Positions 10,857 to 21,419 of a stretch of 64,000 nt of DNA are shown here, piece after piece. Position 1 is the stretch's first letter. Every line of letters begins with the position of its first letter. The notes beneath the pieces were generated by a model that had not been told where the DNA came from, did no database searches, and saw nothing but the letters and a program-made list of their open reading frames with translations. Source of the stretch: Cricetomys ansorgei (taxonomy: Eukaryota > Chordata > Mammalia > Rodentia > Nesomyidae); contig JAMJFZ010003581.1 of NCBI GenBank assembly GCA_026225945.1, forward strand, positions 11,396,001-11,460,000. The letters are read 5' to 3'. Position numbers and translations under genes: made by a program.

Positions 10857-11583
10857 CACATACATACATACACACACCACATACATACATACACACACCA
10901 CATACATACATACATACATTCACACACCACATACATACATACACACACCACATACATACATACATACATACATACACACACCACATACATACATTCACAC
11001 ACCACATACATACATACACACACCACATACATACATACATACACACACCACATACACATACATACATACACACACCACATACATACATACATACACACAC
11101 CACATACATACATACACACACCACATACATACATACATACATTCACACACCACATACATACATACACACACCACATACATACATTCACACACCACATACA
11201 TACATTCACACACCACATACATACATACACACACACCACCACATACATACATACACACACCACATACATACATTCACACACCACATACATACATACATAC
11301 ATACACACACCACATACATACATACACACACTACATACATACATACATACATACACACACCACATACATACATACACACACCACATACATACATACATAC
11401 ATACACACACCACATACATACATACACACACTACATACATACATACATACATACACACACCACATACATACATTCACACACCACATACATACATACATAC
11501 ATACACACACCACATACATACATACACACACCACATACATACATTCACACACCACATACATACATACATACATACACACACAT
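10857..11583. repeat. CATA/CACACC tandem array
   Basis: A 727-bp array alternating CACACCA with runs of CATA (two to six per unit), some units replacing CATA by CATT. Unit length steps by 4 bp (about 22-34 bp). It extends from the CA-rich tail of the SINE at 10536. Open frames of up to 305 codons here, on both strands, are repeat artefacts. Confidence 0.97.
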
Positions 11584-11589
11584 GCATAT

Positions 11590-12385
11590 TTTTTCTCTTG
11601 TGACCAAAGGTTTTACCAAGGTTGTCTCTCAGAAGATTTTATAACCATACCTTTGATTAATTAATTTTCATTAACAACACAGAAACGATACTTGGAATCC
11701 TTAGCTCTCGTCTCAGGATTAGACGTTATTTTTTAAATTTGGCAATATTGATGATGTCCAATATCAACCATTAAATACTTCCTTTCTTACTTTGTATTTA
11801 AGCTCTGTGATAATATGTCTGAGTATGAGAGACCATATGTGTTGAAAGTATTTGTCCATTCTTTTCCTGAAGATAGTTCAAAGTAGTAAAAGGATGGCCC
11901 AAATTCTTACTGATTAAGAAACGAGGTGCAAGTGTTAGAGAGAGTGTTGGTGGCCGAGCACCAGACCACACCCACCATCATCACCCACCCCCCACTGTCT
12001 GGGTGTGGCTTTGGACGAAGGAGCAACTCCTTTCTCCTTAGAATGCTGCACCTGGACGGGTTCTCGGCTTCAGCGCCGTCTTCTGGTAACTCAGGGACAC
12101 ACCCACTTCTGCCTGTTCTACTCTCTCAAAATGTGTTTCTGTGAGTAGGGCTGAGTAGGGCAGGAGCCGGAGAGTTGTTCAAAGGCTTCCAAAGTCTCAG
12201 CCAAGCGTCTTCCTTCCCACATCTCTTTCCAAACCAACTTCGATGCTCCTTCAGTACACAGTTTTGAGTCATGGCTCCTCTTGAGTTTAAGTGGCCTTCA
12301 GTGAAGACTAGGTCTTCAAGACTAGGTCATGTGAGGAGGTATAACATCTGCCTGACTCTCCTGAGACTCAATCCTTTGACCTAGT
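11590..12385. other. Unassigned DNA
   Basis: No recognised gene or repeat. An AT-rich first half is followed by a more GC-balanced second half. Confidence 0.35.
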
Positions 12386-12387
12386 AC

Positions 12388-12680
12388 CACGCTAAGTAGC
12401 CACATGGAGTGGCCATACATAGCTGTTTTATCAGATAGCTCCAGCTGAAGTCCCTGCCAATGGCAGCCTGCCAGCACCAGCTGTTGAACCTGAGAAAGCC
12501 CAGGCTGCTCCTGTTGTCCTGCCTTAGAACCTCTCCAGTCATCTGGTGGGGCTGACTTCCTAATCTCTGTTCAACTCGATCCAAATTGCAGATTTATGAG
12601 CTAATACCTGTTGTGATTTTAAGATAACCGATGGAGTCGTACACATGACTTCTTCTCATCTCCCATTGTCGAAATACGAC
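12388..12680 (+). mobile_element. MLT1-like LTR fragment
   Basis: 'gcctgccagcaccagctg' and 'gcagatttatgagctaatacctgttgtgattttaag' follow the 3' half of ancestral MLT1 LTRs (MaLR). Diverged, no coding content. Confidence 0.45.
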
Positions 12681-12953
12681 TAGTCATGGCTCCATTTAAT
12701 GGAGTCTGAGATATACACCCCTTAGTGCTCAGAAAGGAGATAGCAACTTGGTGTTGGTGAGTACCAGTAATGTCTACAATGATGACTTTCTTTTTGGCTA
12801 CTGATAATATTCTTTTCTGATTATGAAGATAAGATAATCATATCTGGAAAGTTTGTAAATGTGAAGTGATATGAACAAGAAAAATCAAATCAACCGAATC
12901 CCGTCACCTAGAAATGATTATCATTATTAATATTTCACACTTATGGGGATTTT

Positions 12954-12994
12954 GGCTGGCTGGCTGGCTGGTTGGTTGGTTGGTTGGCTGGCTG
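12954..12994. repeat. (GGCT/GGTT)n microsatellite
   Basis: Tandem tetranucleotides that alternate between GGCT and GGTT blocks. Confidence 0.9.
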
Positions 12995-12997
12995 TCT

Positions 12998-13082
12998 TGG
13001 GCTTTTTTGTGGTACTAGGAATTAAACTCAGAACCTCACATATCCTTGGCGAGTGCTGTACCACTGCATTGCATTCCCACCG
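12998..13082 (-). mobile_element. ID/B4-type SINE fragment
   Basis: 'ggtactaggaattaaactcagaacc' and 'ggcgagtgctgtaccactgca' are the antisense of a tRNA-Ala/ID-like SINE head. Old and diverged. Confidence 0.55.
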
Positions 13083-13141
13083 ACCTTGTTGATATTTTGT
13101 TTCTATACTTAAAGTTGAAACCATTCATTTTTAAACCACAG

Positions 13142-13299
13142 CTTTTTTTTTTTTTTTTTTTTTTTTGGTTTTTCAAGACAGGGTTTCTCTGTTACAACTC
13201 TGGCTGTCCTGGAACTCACTCTGTAGACCAGGCTGGCCTCGAACTCAGAGATCCACCTGCCTCTGCCTCCCCATGCTGGGATCAAGGCATGCACACTGC
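13142..13299 (-). mobile_element. B1 SINE
   Basis: A poly(T) run, then 'caagacagggtttctctg', 'tggctgtcctggaactcactc' and 'gcctcgaactcagagatcc', which is a near-complete antisense B1. The 'ttacaactctggctgtcctg' block resembles the cricetid B1 variant (inference from memory). Confidence 0.93.
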
Positions 13300-13349
13300 T
13301 TTTACATTATGACCATGTGTATTTTCCTGATGTTAAGTCTTATTTTGTG

Positions 13350-13735
13350 GTAAGACATGAATAATAAGATTTTCTGTTTCAAAGTGCAAAATTGAAAATC
13401 TTGGTATGTGCAGCCATCACCACTGCCTGCTTGGTCCCTTGTGTCCCCTAAGGAAACCCTGTGCCCATCAGGCAATGTCACTCAGCCTGCGCCTCCCCTA
13501 ATCTGACATCTATCTCTGTGGATATGTTTATTTCACATGGATTGAAACATGAACATGTGGCTTTTTGTGACTGGCTTCTTTTGCTTAGCACAGAGTTCTC
13601 AAGGCTCGTTTATCAGATAGTCTCTGTCAGTCCTTCTTCTCTTTAAAGGCTGCGTGGTATTCCAGTGTGTGGAATACTATATCACGAAACTTTTAGATTG
13701 GGATAAAGTCCAACTTACTTGTTCATTTAGACAGC
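13350..13735 (-). mobile_element. Old L1 fragment, antisense
   Basis: 'gcagccatcaccactgcctg', 'acttttagattggg' and 'gcgtggtattccagtgtgtggaatac' match the antisense order of an L1M 3' region, as at 8862-9325. Confidence 0.65.
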
Positions 13736-13737
13736 AC

Positions 13738-13835
13738 CCCAATAAGTAGACCAAGCCAGTCTCGATGTGCCGATGATCCTCCTGTCTCTGTTTCCTGTGT
13801 AAGGGGTGCAAGTGTGTGCTACAATTCCTGGCTCC
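13738..13835 (-). mobile_element. Diverged B1/B4-type SINE
   Basis: 'gatgatcctcctgtctctgtttcctg' and 'gcaagtgtgtgctacaattcctggctcc' are a decayed antisense B1-like body. It splits the old L1. Confidence 0.5.
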
Positions 13836-14062
13836 ATTTTTTCTTTTTTCTTCATCCCATTGCCTTATACTTCTGTTGCCCTATTTAAGGAATTATTGCC
13901 AAATTTTAAGTCAAGGAGATTTACGTCCACACATTCTAAGTTTTATTTCTTCGGTCCATTTTAAGTTAGGTTGTGTATGCGGTGTGAGATAAAGGTCTAA
14001 CGTCACTCTTTTGCATATGGGAAATCCAGCCTTCTGAACCCCATTTGTTGAATGGTGTTAGA
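13836..14062 (-). mobile_element. Old L1 fragment, antisense (continued)
   Basis: 'gcggtgtgagataaaggtctaacg' and 'ccatttgttgaatgg' are the antisense of L1 ORF2 sequence in old elements. Confidence 0.65.
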
Positions 14063-14064
14063 GA

Positions 14065-14828
14065 ACCACTGAAGGGATGGTTTTGTGGCTACAGATTACT
14101 CCATACTGTGCTCCTCATTTGCCTGTAGTGTTGCAGAGCTACCCGAACCTTTCTTTAGGGAATCTGTCCCCATCACAGCTCCAGGAAATGCAGCCCCAAG
14201 ACTCTTACAGCTATGGCTTTTGGATGTGGTTGACTGACTACGTGGAGACACACTCAGCCAAGGCTGACTCATCCGATTCTACTCTGGAAATGTGTTTCCC
14301 ACAAGGATCTATTGTGAATTAGGTCAAGTCTCAAGAGCAGTACTATGGAAAATAGAATGTTTGAATCGGGATCCAGTGGAGGATCCTCAGGTCACTGGGA
14401 CATAGCCCGAGTGTGGGACCCTTCTCTCAAAGGACCCACCGATATATAGACAGAGTTGGCATAAATGCCCCGGGTTGGCCTCACCTGAGCTCACTCTCCT
14501 CCTCCCTCCCTCTCTCTTTTTCCTCTGCTTCCTGACTCAAGACAATGCGTTCTTCCTCCACACATGTCCCACTTCCACCCCTGGACTCCTCAGTCAGCAC
14601 TGGCACGTCCCCTTTAACAGGCACACTTTGAGCTGAAGCACTTCTTTCTCACTGTAAGGAGCAGGTACTGTGTATACTGCTGTAGGAACAAACGGCTTGC
14701 TGGTATATGGACACTGAGCTGTGACAGACGTGTAGAAATAAGTTTAAAGGCAACAGGGAGCCTGGGAACTGGTGCTGTTAAAATGAGCCTTGCGTAAAGG
14801 GAATCGAAGAATCCTGTTATACACCATC
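14065..14828. other. Unassigned DNA
   Basis: No confident feature. An 81-codon + frame at 14077-14322 is unrecognised. Confidence 0.35.
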
Positions 14829-14829
14829 A

Positions 14830-14900
14830 GGAAGGAAGGAAGGAAGGAAGGAAGGAAGGAAGGAAGGAAGGAAGGAAGGAAGGAAGGAAGGAAGGAAGGA
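14830..14900. repeat. (GGAA)n microsatellite
   Basis: About 17 uninterrupted GGAA units. GGAA is the ETS core, and long GGAA tracts can bind ETS-family proteins. Confidence 0.97.
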
Positions 14901-15059
14901 AAAGAGACAGGCAGATTTAAAATACCAACACTGAAACATGGAGAGGTTGTGGTTTGTTAACTTTTCTATCAGATTCTATGCTTCCTTCATTTACTCTCTT
15001 CTCTGGAATTAGTTTGGGTAGATACTGGCTTTTCTGCAAACAGGATTTCTCTGATGCAG

Positions 15060-15420
15060 GTAGACCTTGAATTTGTTAGGAATCTTGGTTGAAAGAAATG
15101 AAATACAAGCCCAACTCAATGGACTTAAGCAAAAAAACAAGGCAAAACAAAACATAGAACTTGCCTTGGCTTATCCGCCAGAAAGTCCAGGCTTGATGGA
15201 GGGCCTGGAGGGAGAGATTCCTGAGGCCGCTGTGTCTGGGACCCACAGCCACTGTGACTGGACCAGTCCCGGGGCAGGGCTAGGGGGCATCTGTATGGAC
15301 CTGAGTCATCCATCCACTGATTTTGAAGAGGAAGCCCACAGAAGCCACACTGTAATGAAGAGGGAGGGTTTTGTAAAGGAAATTGTGGGTTCGTCATGAA
15401 ATAAATGGAGGAGTGGGTGC
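15060..15420 (+). mobile_element. Possible ancient interspersed repeat
   Basis: The opening 'ttggttgaaagaaatgaaatacaagcccaactcaatggacttaagcaaa' resembles the start of an old mammalian repeat that I cannot name. A 110-codon frame (15067-15399) lies within it and is therefore not credited as coding. Confidence 0.3.
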
Positions 15421-15424
15421 TGAG

Positions 15425-16365
15425 AAGCCAAAGAACAACAGGACCTCCATAAAGGATTCATAAGCATTCTGTTTCTTTTCCTGATATTGCACACCATGTT
15501 TGCGTGAATACCTTGTACACAAAGACTTCTTCACATTTTCCATTGTTTCTTTAGGATGCCGTGATGTTATTTGCAAACCATGCCAAATTTCATATCTTAA
15601 ACCAATAAGAATGAACTATTTCTCGCTGTTCTGTGAGTTGAGCTCAGATGAGAAGTTCTGTCCTATGTGGTTCTGTCATGTGGTTTGGAGTAGGGGGGTG
15701 GGGAGAGCTAGGACCAGGCAAGGCAGCCTTTCCTGCCCCAGGCATTTCTTTCTGTGGCCATTAATCACCCCACAGCTTAGTCTGGGCCTCTATATGGTTT
15801 GATGGATGGCGTCCAGGAGTGGGAACATGGAAATTGCCAGCTACTTCTCTTAAGGCCTTGTTTAAAGGTCCCAATACATCATGCTTTCATTCTGTTACCC
15901 AAAGTGAGTCACAGGTACAGCTCCGACTCAGGGAGAGAGGATGTAAATGTCCTCCACAAGAAATACCTGGCAGACGCTATGCATAATTAAGGCTCATACC
16001 ACACGTTGTCCCCTAGAAATACCTAACCGTTTATTGTACGGCTCCCTGCAGTGTGTAAGAGAGTGTACTTCACCCACAAATTCTTACTAATTCACAGGCT
16101 TAGCAGTAACACTGAGATGGTTGTCGCTTTACTATTAGAGAGGCTAAACATTTTCATGTATTTATGGGTCACAGAAACACTTTGATTATCTGTGGCATGA
16201 AGCCTTGACATGTGTATGCATGTATGTATGTATGTGACATCATCTAGTTTAATAAAGGACATCTTACTGATCCCTTCCTTTTCAAAAGGAAGTTTCAAAA
16301 TCAAAGTTGCCATTATACTGGATATTGTGGTTATAGTTCTTCGCCATTCTTTCCATCTGGGTTTT
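15425..16365. other. Unassigned DNA
   Basis: No recognised gene or repeat apart from a few GTAT/ATGT units near 16215-16235. Confidence 0.35.
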
Positions 16366-16369
16366 TTTT

Positions 16370-18153
16370 GGTGGTGATTTTGTTGTGTTATGATTCACAC
16401 AGTGCACGATGAAGCCGTTTAAGGCTCACTGCAGCAGGGTCGAGGACAGAGCTGCGCGACCATCCCGCAGTCCGCTTTAGGACTGGCTTCTCATCAGGGA
16501 GGTCCCCTCAGTCTCCCACTATCCCACTCGGGGAGACCGCCAACCAGCTCTGTGTCTACTTAGAGTTACCTTACAGGATGCTTTATGCAAAGGGAGTCAC
16601 GGGGTGCAAGGTTTGTTGTGTTTGCATCCACTCTATGTCTTGTATCCACACCTCGTTCCTTTTTGGTGCTGAGCTGCACACACTGTAGGGACCTTTCCAT
16701 TCTTATTTTCCATCTGTGCATGGCATCTGGGTTGTGTCCACTTATCTCATTTTGCCTTTAATGTACATGTCCCTGGTGACTATTGATGTGAGCATCTTTC
16801 TGTGTTCACATTCCCCTTCTTATGATAAGCATAAACATTTATATAGATAATATGTTGATTTGTTTCCCATGCATCGAGTTACTAGAATTTTATGCCAGTG
16901 CGCTATGAGTAGGTATGCATACAAGATACTTATTTCAATAAATTTAACATTTTTGAGATTCATTCCTATCGAAACATGTGGCTGAAGTTCATGTCCATTT
17001 TCTAACCCGTCTTATGAATAGCAAGGTGTATTTTCTCCTTCTTCCATTGGTGACATTTCTAACCCTTTTGCTTTTACACACAAGGCTGCTGTAAATATTT
17101 TTACACACAGAGGCACAGATGCCACAGATCTACTAGACACTGGGGAACAGTCCCTGCTAGGGTCATCACTCCAGGACTGGACAGCCTTAACCTGCACTGC
17201 CTGTGGGAGTGGATTACATCTCAACGTGTCTTTACTGTGCATCTCCCTAATTACTACTGAAATAGAAGAGCTTTTCTCATGGTTAGGAACTCCTCGTGTT
17301 TCCCCTCTGGTGTGCTGGAGGCTCTGGTCCATTTTTCTGTCCTGTACCTTTTTTCCTATTGCTTGTAGAAGTTATTTTATAACGTGAACAACAAGACATG
17401 CTGTCCATTTAGTGAATTTTGAGACTTCCAAACATTGGCCTCTCTCTTAAAGACTCTTTTTGTATCACCTTTGGATGAACAGACGTTCTTAATTTTAATG
17501 TAACTAAGTCTATAATCATGTTCTTAGATTCTTCCCTTACTTCAAGGTAATGAAACTATAACCCCAAATCTCCTAAATTGTTTAAATTCTCGCCCTTCGT
17601 GTTTAAATATTTGCTCGAGGTAGAATTGATTTTGATGTGTAGAGGGGAGCATGTGTGGTGAGCTCCCTGGTTTGTTTTGCACATGGGATCTTGCTCCTGG
17701 GTGTGTGCAGCTCACTCTCTAGTCACGTCTTTTCTTTTGTTTATATCCTGCTGGCTCAGCAATTGTAGCACTATTAGCTGGACAAATCTATCTGGTAATT
17801 AAGTCCCCCTTTGTTCTCTTCTCTTGGGGTACCTTGACCATCACTTGCCCTCCACTATGGCTCAAACGCAGGCTCCCTCAAACTATAACCTCAGCCACTG
17901 ACTATTCTTCACCTTCATCCTTCCACATAAGTTTTAGAATACAATGTTGACACAAAACAAAAGCTATTATAGTTTTTATCAAGGGAGAACAGACACTTTC
18001 GCAACCTTGAGTCTTCTGGCAGACCACAAATACCGAGCCCTCTGAGTTTTATCTTCTAATTATATTTCACAAAAGCTTGAAAGCTCTCTCTCCATCTGGA
18101 CTTGCACATCTTCAGTAGATTTATGTCTAGATACCAAATGATTTTATACTCTT
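16370..18153 (-). mobile_element. Old L1, antisense, main block
   Basis: Consecutive antisense L1 blocks: 'caaagggagtcacggggtgcaagg', 'cctggtgactattgatgtgagcatc', 'ggatgaacagacgttcttaattttaatg', and then ORF2-derived sequence near 18000-18150. All frames are broken. It is the left part of an L1 that continues through nested insertions to about 20840. Confidence 0.7.
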
Positions 18154-18167
18154 AAAAATGGTGTTTC

Positions 18168-18357
18168 AGGGTTGGTGAGATGGCTCAGCAGTTAAGAGCT
18201 CTGGCTGCTTTTCCAGAGGTTCTGAGTTCAACTCCCAGCAGCCACGTGGTGGCTCACAACCATCTATAGTGGGATCTGAGGTCCTCTTCTGGCATGCAGG
18301 TGTACATGCAGACAGAGTACTCAAACATAAAAAAAACACATAAATAAATAATTTTTA
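18168..18357 (+). mobile_element. B2 SINE with target-site duplications
   Basis: The head 'gttggtgagatggctcagcag', the middle 'ccacgtggtggctcacaacc', and the tail 'cttctggcatgcaggtgtacatgcag' with TAAATAAATA. A 14-bp target-site duplication with two mismatches (18154-18167 and 18358-18371) defines the edges. Inserted into the antisense L1. Confidence 0.93.
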
Positions 18358-18362
18358 AAAAA

Positions 18363-18434
18363 TAGTGTCTCTTTGGAATTGTCTGCTCTACTTGTGCTAG
18401 TGTGGAGATGCATTGGCTTTTTCATATTGCTGGC
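18363..18434 (-). mobile_element. Old L1, antisense, block between SINEs
   Basis: A short continuation of the L1 ORF2 antisense sequence between the B2 and the B1. Confidence 0.5.
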
Positions 18435-18609
18435 TTTTTTTTTTTTTTTTTTTTGCTTTTTGTTTGTTTTGAAACAGGGTCTCAGTATGTATCTCTGCCT
18501 GGCTTGGAACTCACTTTATAGACCATGCTGTTCTTGAAACTCTCAGAGATTCCCCTGCCTCTACCTTCCAAGTGCTAGGGTTAAAGGTGTATGCCACCAT
18601 GCCCCACCT
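18435..18609 (-). mobile_element. B1 SINE
   Basis: Poly(T), 'gaaacagggtctcagtatg', 'ggcttggaactcactttatagacc' and 'ccaagtgctagggttaaagg': a near-full antisense B1, also inserted in the L1. Confidence 0.92.
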
Positions 18610-18614
18610 ATGCT

Positions 18615-18690
18615 GTCCCCACCCCTTTCCCCCTCCTCCTCCTCCTCCTCATCCCCCTCCTCCTCCTCCACTTCTTCCTCGTCCTTCTTT
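18615..18690. repeat. (CCT)n-rich tract
   Basis: CCT/TCC-rich low-complexity sequence directly downstream of the B1 start. On the minus strand it encodes the Glu-rich run of an open frame at 18561-18773, which is an artefact. Confidence 0.9.
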
Positions 18691-18827
18691 TTAATATAGT
18701 GAACTTGCTCAGCTTTGTGCTCATATTTTTGTATGGATTCTCTGGATCTTAGATCTGACCATGTAGACTTCACATCAACTATAAACCAGAGACTACTTCA
18801 TCCTAGTACATTCTGTCCTTACTCTTT
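18691..18827 (-). mobile_element. Old L1, antisense, block left of the LTR element
   Basis: 'ttgctcagctttgtgctcatatttttgtatgg' and 'cttactctttt' follow the antisense ORF2 order. The sequence breaks exactly at the LTR and resumes at 20740. Confidence 0.55.
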
Positions 18828-19144
18828 TGCAGTAGTACACTGTGTGGCAACCCAGCAAACAGGACAAGGAGGCATTTTTCATAGATGGAAGACCTGCCAG
18901 AGCTCAGCAGAGAGAGTCATCATCCTGGCCAATGCCAGACTCAATCGACAGTGGAACCCTGAGCATCTGAGCTCAGGTGTTTTATTGATTCAGAACTCCT
19001 CAGGTGCAGATCATAAGCAATCTAACATTCCCCACAGAAATCCAACACCTGCAGACAATACTAAATGCCAAGACCTACATTAGCCCCTCACTCAACAGCA
19101 CAAAAAACAATTTCAAACATAACTAAAAATAAACTTCCCAAACA
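18828..19144 (-). mobile_element. 3' LTR of the 1.9-kb element
   Basis: 317 bp. On the minus strand it begins TGTTTGGGAAG right after the polypurine tract and ends CTACTGCA. It shares block order with 20442-20739. Visible substitutions and indels between the two LTRs indicate an old insertion. Confidence 0.75.
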
Positions 19145-19158
19145 TTTCCCCTTTTCTG
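19145..19158 (-). other. Polypurine tract of the LTR element
   Basis: The minus strand reads CAGAAAAGGGGAAA immediately upstream of the 3' LTR, the position and composition of a plus-strand primer site for reverse transcription. Confidence 0.75.
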
Positions 19159-20421
19159 TATTTTTAAAAAAATGCCTTGCCTTTACAACACAATGTAACA
19201 CTATATCAGAAAAACTAATTATAAGAAGAACAATCATGAGGGTTACTAATTCACAGGACCAAAAAAAACCAAGCATCTATCAAGCTTTTCACAATGTCTT
19301 TGGACAGCAGAAAAATTTTATCAATGTCCAATTATCTGGAATTCACTTACAATCTTCTGGGCTCCTCCAAAGGGCAGTGATTACTTCTCTGGCTCTGCCC
19401 TCTGCAACATACACAGTTTGTCCTCTAGGTTCTGGCTGGTTCCAGTCCAGCTGCTGTTCTTAGTGGTCGTCCCCTAGTACTGGCATCTCAAAAACTGCTG
19501 GGGTCTTCTGCTGCAACTGAACTGCACTTTCACCAATAGCCTGTCCTGGCCTCTCATAGTACCAAGCCTCAGCTGCTCTCTAAAGACCCCTTCATGCCTT
19601 CAAAACCAGTAACACCTGGGTGACTCTTGCAGTACCAAGTTCGGCTACCGGCTCGAGATACAACCCCAGCCAGTTCTGGAAGATAGTTTCTGTGTACTAA
19701 CCCTGAGGAAACACTTTCCAGGTTTTAAGATAGAGTCTGGTTTGCTGGAAAAATAAGTGGTCACTTTGTCTGCAGGAAAGGTCCCCTCATGGATGGAGCT
19801 CTCATCACTATCACCAGTATCTGGACTACTTGTCTTTCACTTAGTCAGGTTTGCAGAAGAAGAAAAAAACAAAAAACTGGTCAGTTTAACTAAGTGGCTT
19901 TTTGGCAACAGCAGGAGGTCTTGGCTCAGTAGGAAGAATTTCTGGCTGAAACATTCTGGCAGTTTGGTGTACTTTCTCACTACTGCTTTGAGGAAACATA
20001 TAACCTCTTCCACAGATCTCAAACACAACATCTTGAGCTTCACATGCAGCTATCAGAAAACTCAGTTTGTGAAACAGTAAGCTACCAGCAGTGGCAGGAG
20101 GGAACACTGGCTCCACGATCAGGAAAAGCCATAAGAACCTTACTTTTTCCTGCTCCCAGCTGAATTCTTTATCTCCAAGGGCCTCCATTCTGTGGCTCTC
20201 ACATCAGAACTTTTTTCCTCATTTATTAAGTTCACAGCCTTTTCTTTTCATTGAGGCTTATCTCCTTTTTCTCTCTCCTTTTCCTTCAGGAGCCTTCAAT
20301 GAATACCTTAATCTCTATCCTCTGGTAGCTTCCCTGAGTGTACTTTACTGGACTCTGTGAGGTCTGGAGTTTCTTTCTCTTCTTCCTTGTCTCCACATTG
20401 GATTAGCTGGCATGATGTCAT

Positions 20422-20439
20422 GCCCCACATCGGGCACCA
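20422..20439 (-). other. Primer-binding site, tRNA-Lys-like
   Basis: The minus strand reads TGGTGCCCGATGTGGGGC, two bases beyond the 5' LTR end. It matches 15 of 18 positions of the tRNA-Lys1,2 primer-binding site (TGGCGCCCAACGTGGGGC, from memory), supporting a betaretrovirus-like (ERVK) class. Confidence 0.7.
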
Positions 20440-20441
20440 TT

Positions 20442-20739
20442 TGTAGTAGTACACTGCTGTGGCAGCCCAGCAATCAGGACAAGGAGGCATTTTTAATAGA
20501 TGGAAGCCCTCCCAGACCTCGGCAGAGTGAACCACCATCCTGGCCAGCAGCATGCTGGACAATAGAACCCCGAGCGTCTGAGTCTGGTGTTTTTTTTTAT
20601 TCATTCAGAACTCCTCAGTTGCAGATCACAAGCATTCAACACCTGAAGGCAATACAAAATGTCAAGGCCTACACATCCCTTTTTCCAACAGTGCACCAAA
20701 AACAATGATTTTAAACACAACTAAAAATAAACTCCCACA
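20442..20739 (-). mobile_element. 5' LTR of the 1.9-kb element
   Basis: 298 bp, minus strand TGTGGGAGTTT...CTACTACA, directly followed by the primer-binding site. Confidence 0.75.
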
Positions 20740-20840
20740 ATGCCCTTTCATATCCGTGCCATTGGTAAGAACTCCTGATATTAGTTGCAAACAAGAACTG
20801 CTTTTACTCCACTTTTATTCTCCCTGACTTCCAAAAGTAT
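20740..20840 (-). mobile_element. Old L1, antisense, resumption after the LTR element
   Basis: 'ctttcatatccgtgccattggtaag' fits the antisense ORF2 sequence expected after the 18691-18827 block, so the LTR element landed inside the L1. Confidence 0.4.
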
Positions 20841-20844
20841 GTTG

Positions 20845-21235
20845 GGTTCAGAAATGGAAGCCATTACGGAAGAAATGAGTTTGAAAGCTGCTGTACACTG
20901 CCAAGAGCAACTTCTTCAACCCGTTTCTAGTCTGTATCTAATTGTTCTAATCACTTGTATCAGCTTCCTGGTTTTAATTTCCAGGTCATACAAACCAGAT
21001 GTACTCAGGACACAGCCCAGTTTCTCCATTCCACTTCCATCAGAGCCTGGCAGCTGCGGTAAGTTCCCAGGCCATCTGTCATTTGCATGTACGTGACTTT
21101 TCTTCAGACACAGCATCGGAACAAACCCACTTCTCTGTTCCCTCTTTATTCGCTGGTGCAGACTTTCTGGATCACAGCTGCTCAGAATATCCCTTCTTTC
21201 CTACTACAGCAGTCACCTCAGATTTAAGTTTTTTT
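20845..21235. other. Unassigned DNA
   Basis: No recognised feature. A 103-codon + frame (20785-21096) is unrecognised. Confidence 0.3.
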
Positions 21236-21239
21236 TAAC

Positions 21240-21259
21240 ATTCATTCATTCATTCATTC

Positions 21260-21294
<35 letters not shown>

Positions 21295-21415
21295 ATACAC
21301 ACACTAGCCCTAATGCACATGTGGAGGTTGGGCTATGACTTGCAGAAGTCAGTTCTTTCTTGTTCCTCTGTGAATCCCGGGGTCTGAGCTCAAGCCATCT
21401 GGCTCAGAGATTTTT
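21240..21415 (-). mobile_element. B3-type SINE with (CATT)n and (GT)n
   Basis: (CATT)n at 21240-21260 and (GT)n to about 21292, then 'gcagaagtcagttctttcttg', 'ctgtgaatcccggggtctgagctcaagcc' and 'tggctcagagatttt', antisense B3-like. Confidence 0.6.
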
Positions 21416-21419
21416 CTGG

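Larger units (their letters stand above)
18828..20739 (-). mobile_element. LTR retrotransposon, betaretrovirus-like, non-autonomous
   Basis: A complete but decayed element read on the minus strand: 5' LTR 20442-20739, primer-binding site 20422-20439, internal region 19145-20421, polypurine tract 19145-19158, 3' LTR 18828-19144. Both LTRs follow the TG...CA rule and are collinear with the solo LTR at 3441-3781. The internal region is only about 1.3 kb and has no recognisable gag, pol or env, so replication would have needed proteins from elsewhere. Two short minus-strand frames (19837-20043, 19886-20188) may be remnants. No clear target-site duplication. Candidate relatives to test are mys/MYSERV-type rodent elements. 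Confidence 0.8.

Noticed and set aside
10727..11664. Open frames of 243-305 codons on both strands
   Set aside because: They are translations of the CATA/CACACC array.
15067..15399. 110-codon + frame
   Set aside because: Lies within a likely ancient repeat and overlaps a 90-codon frame on the other strand.
18816..20750. Target-site duplication around the 1.9-kb LTR element
   Set aside because: The six bases beside each LTR (18822-18827 and 20740-20745) do not match; either mutated or my edges are off by a few bases.
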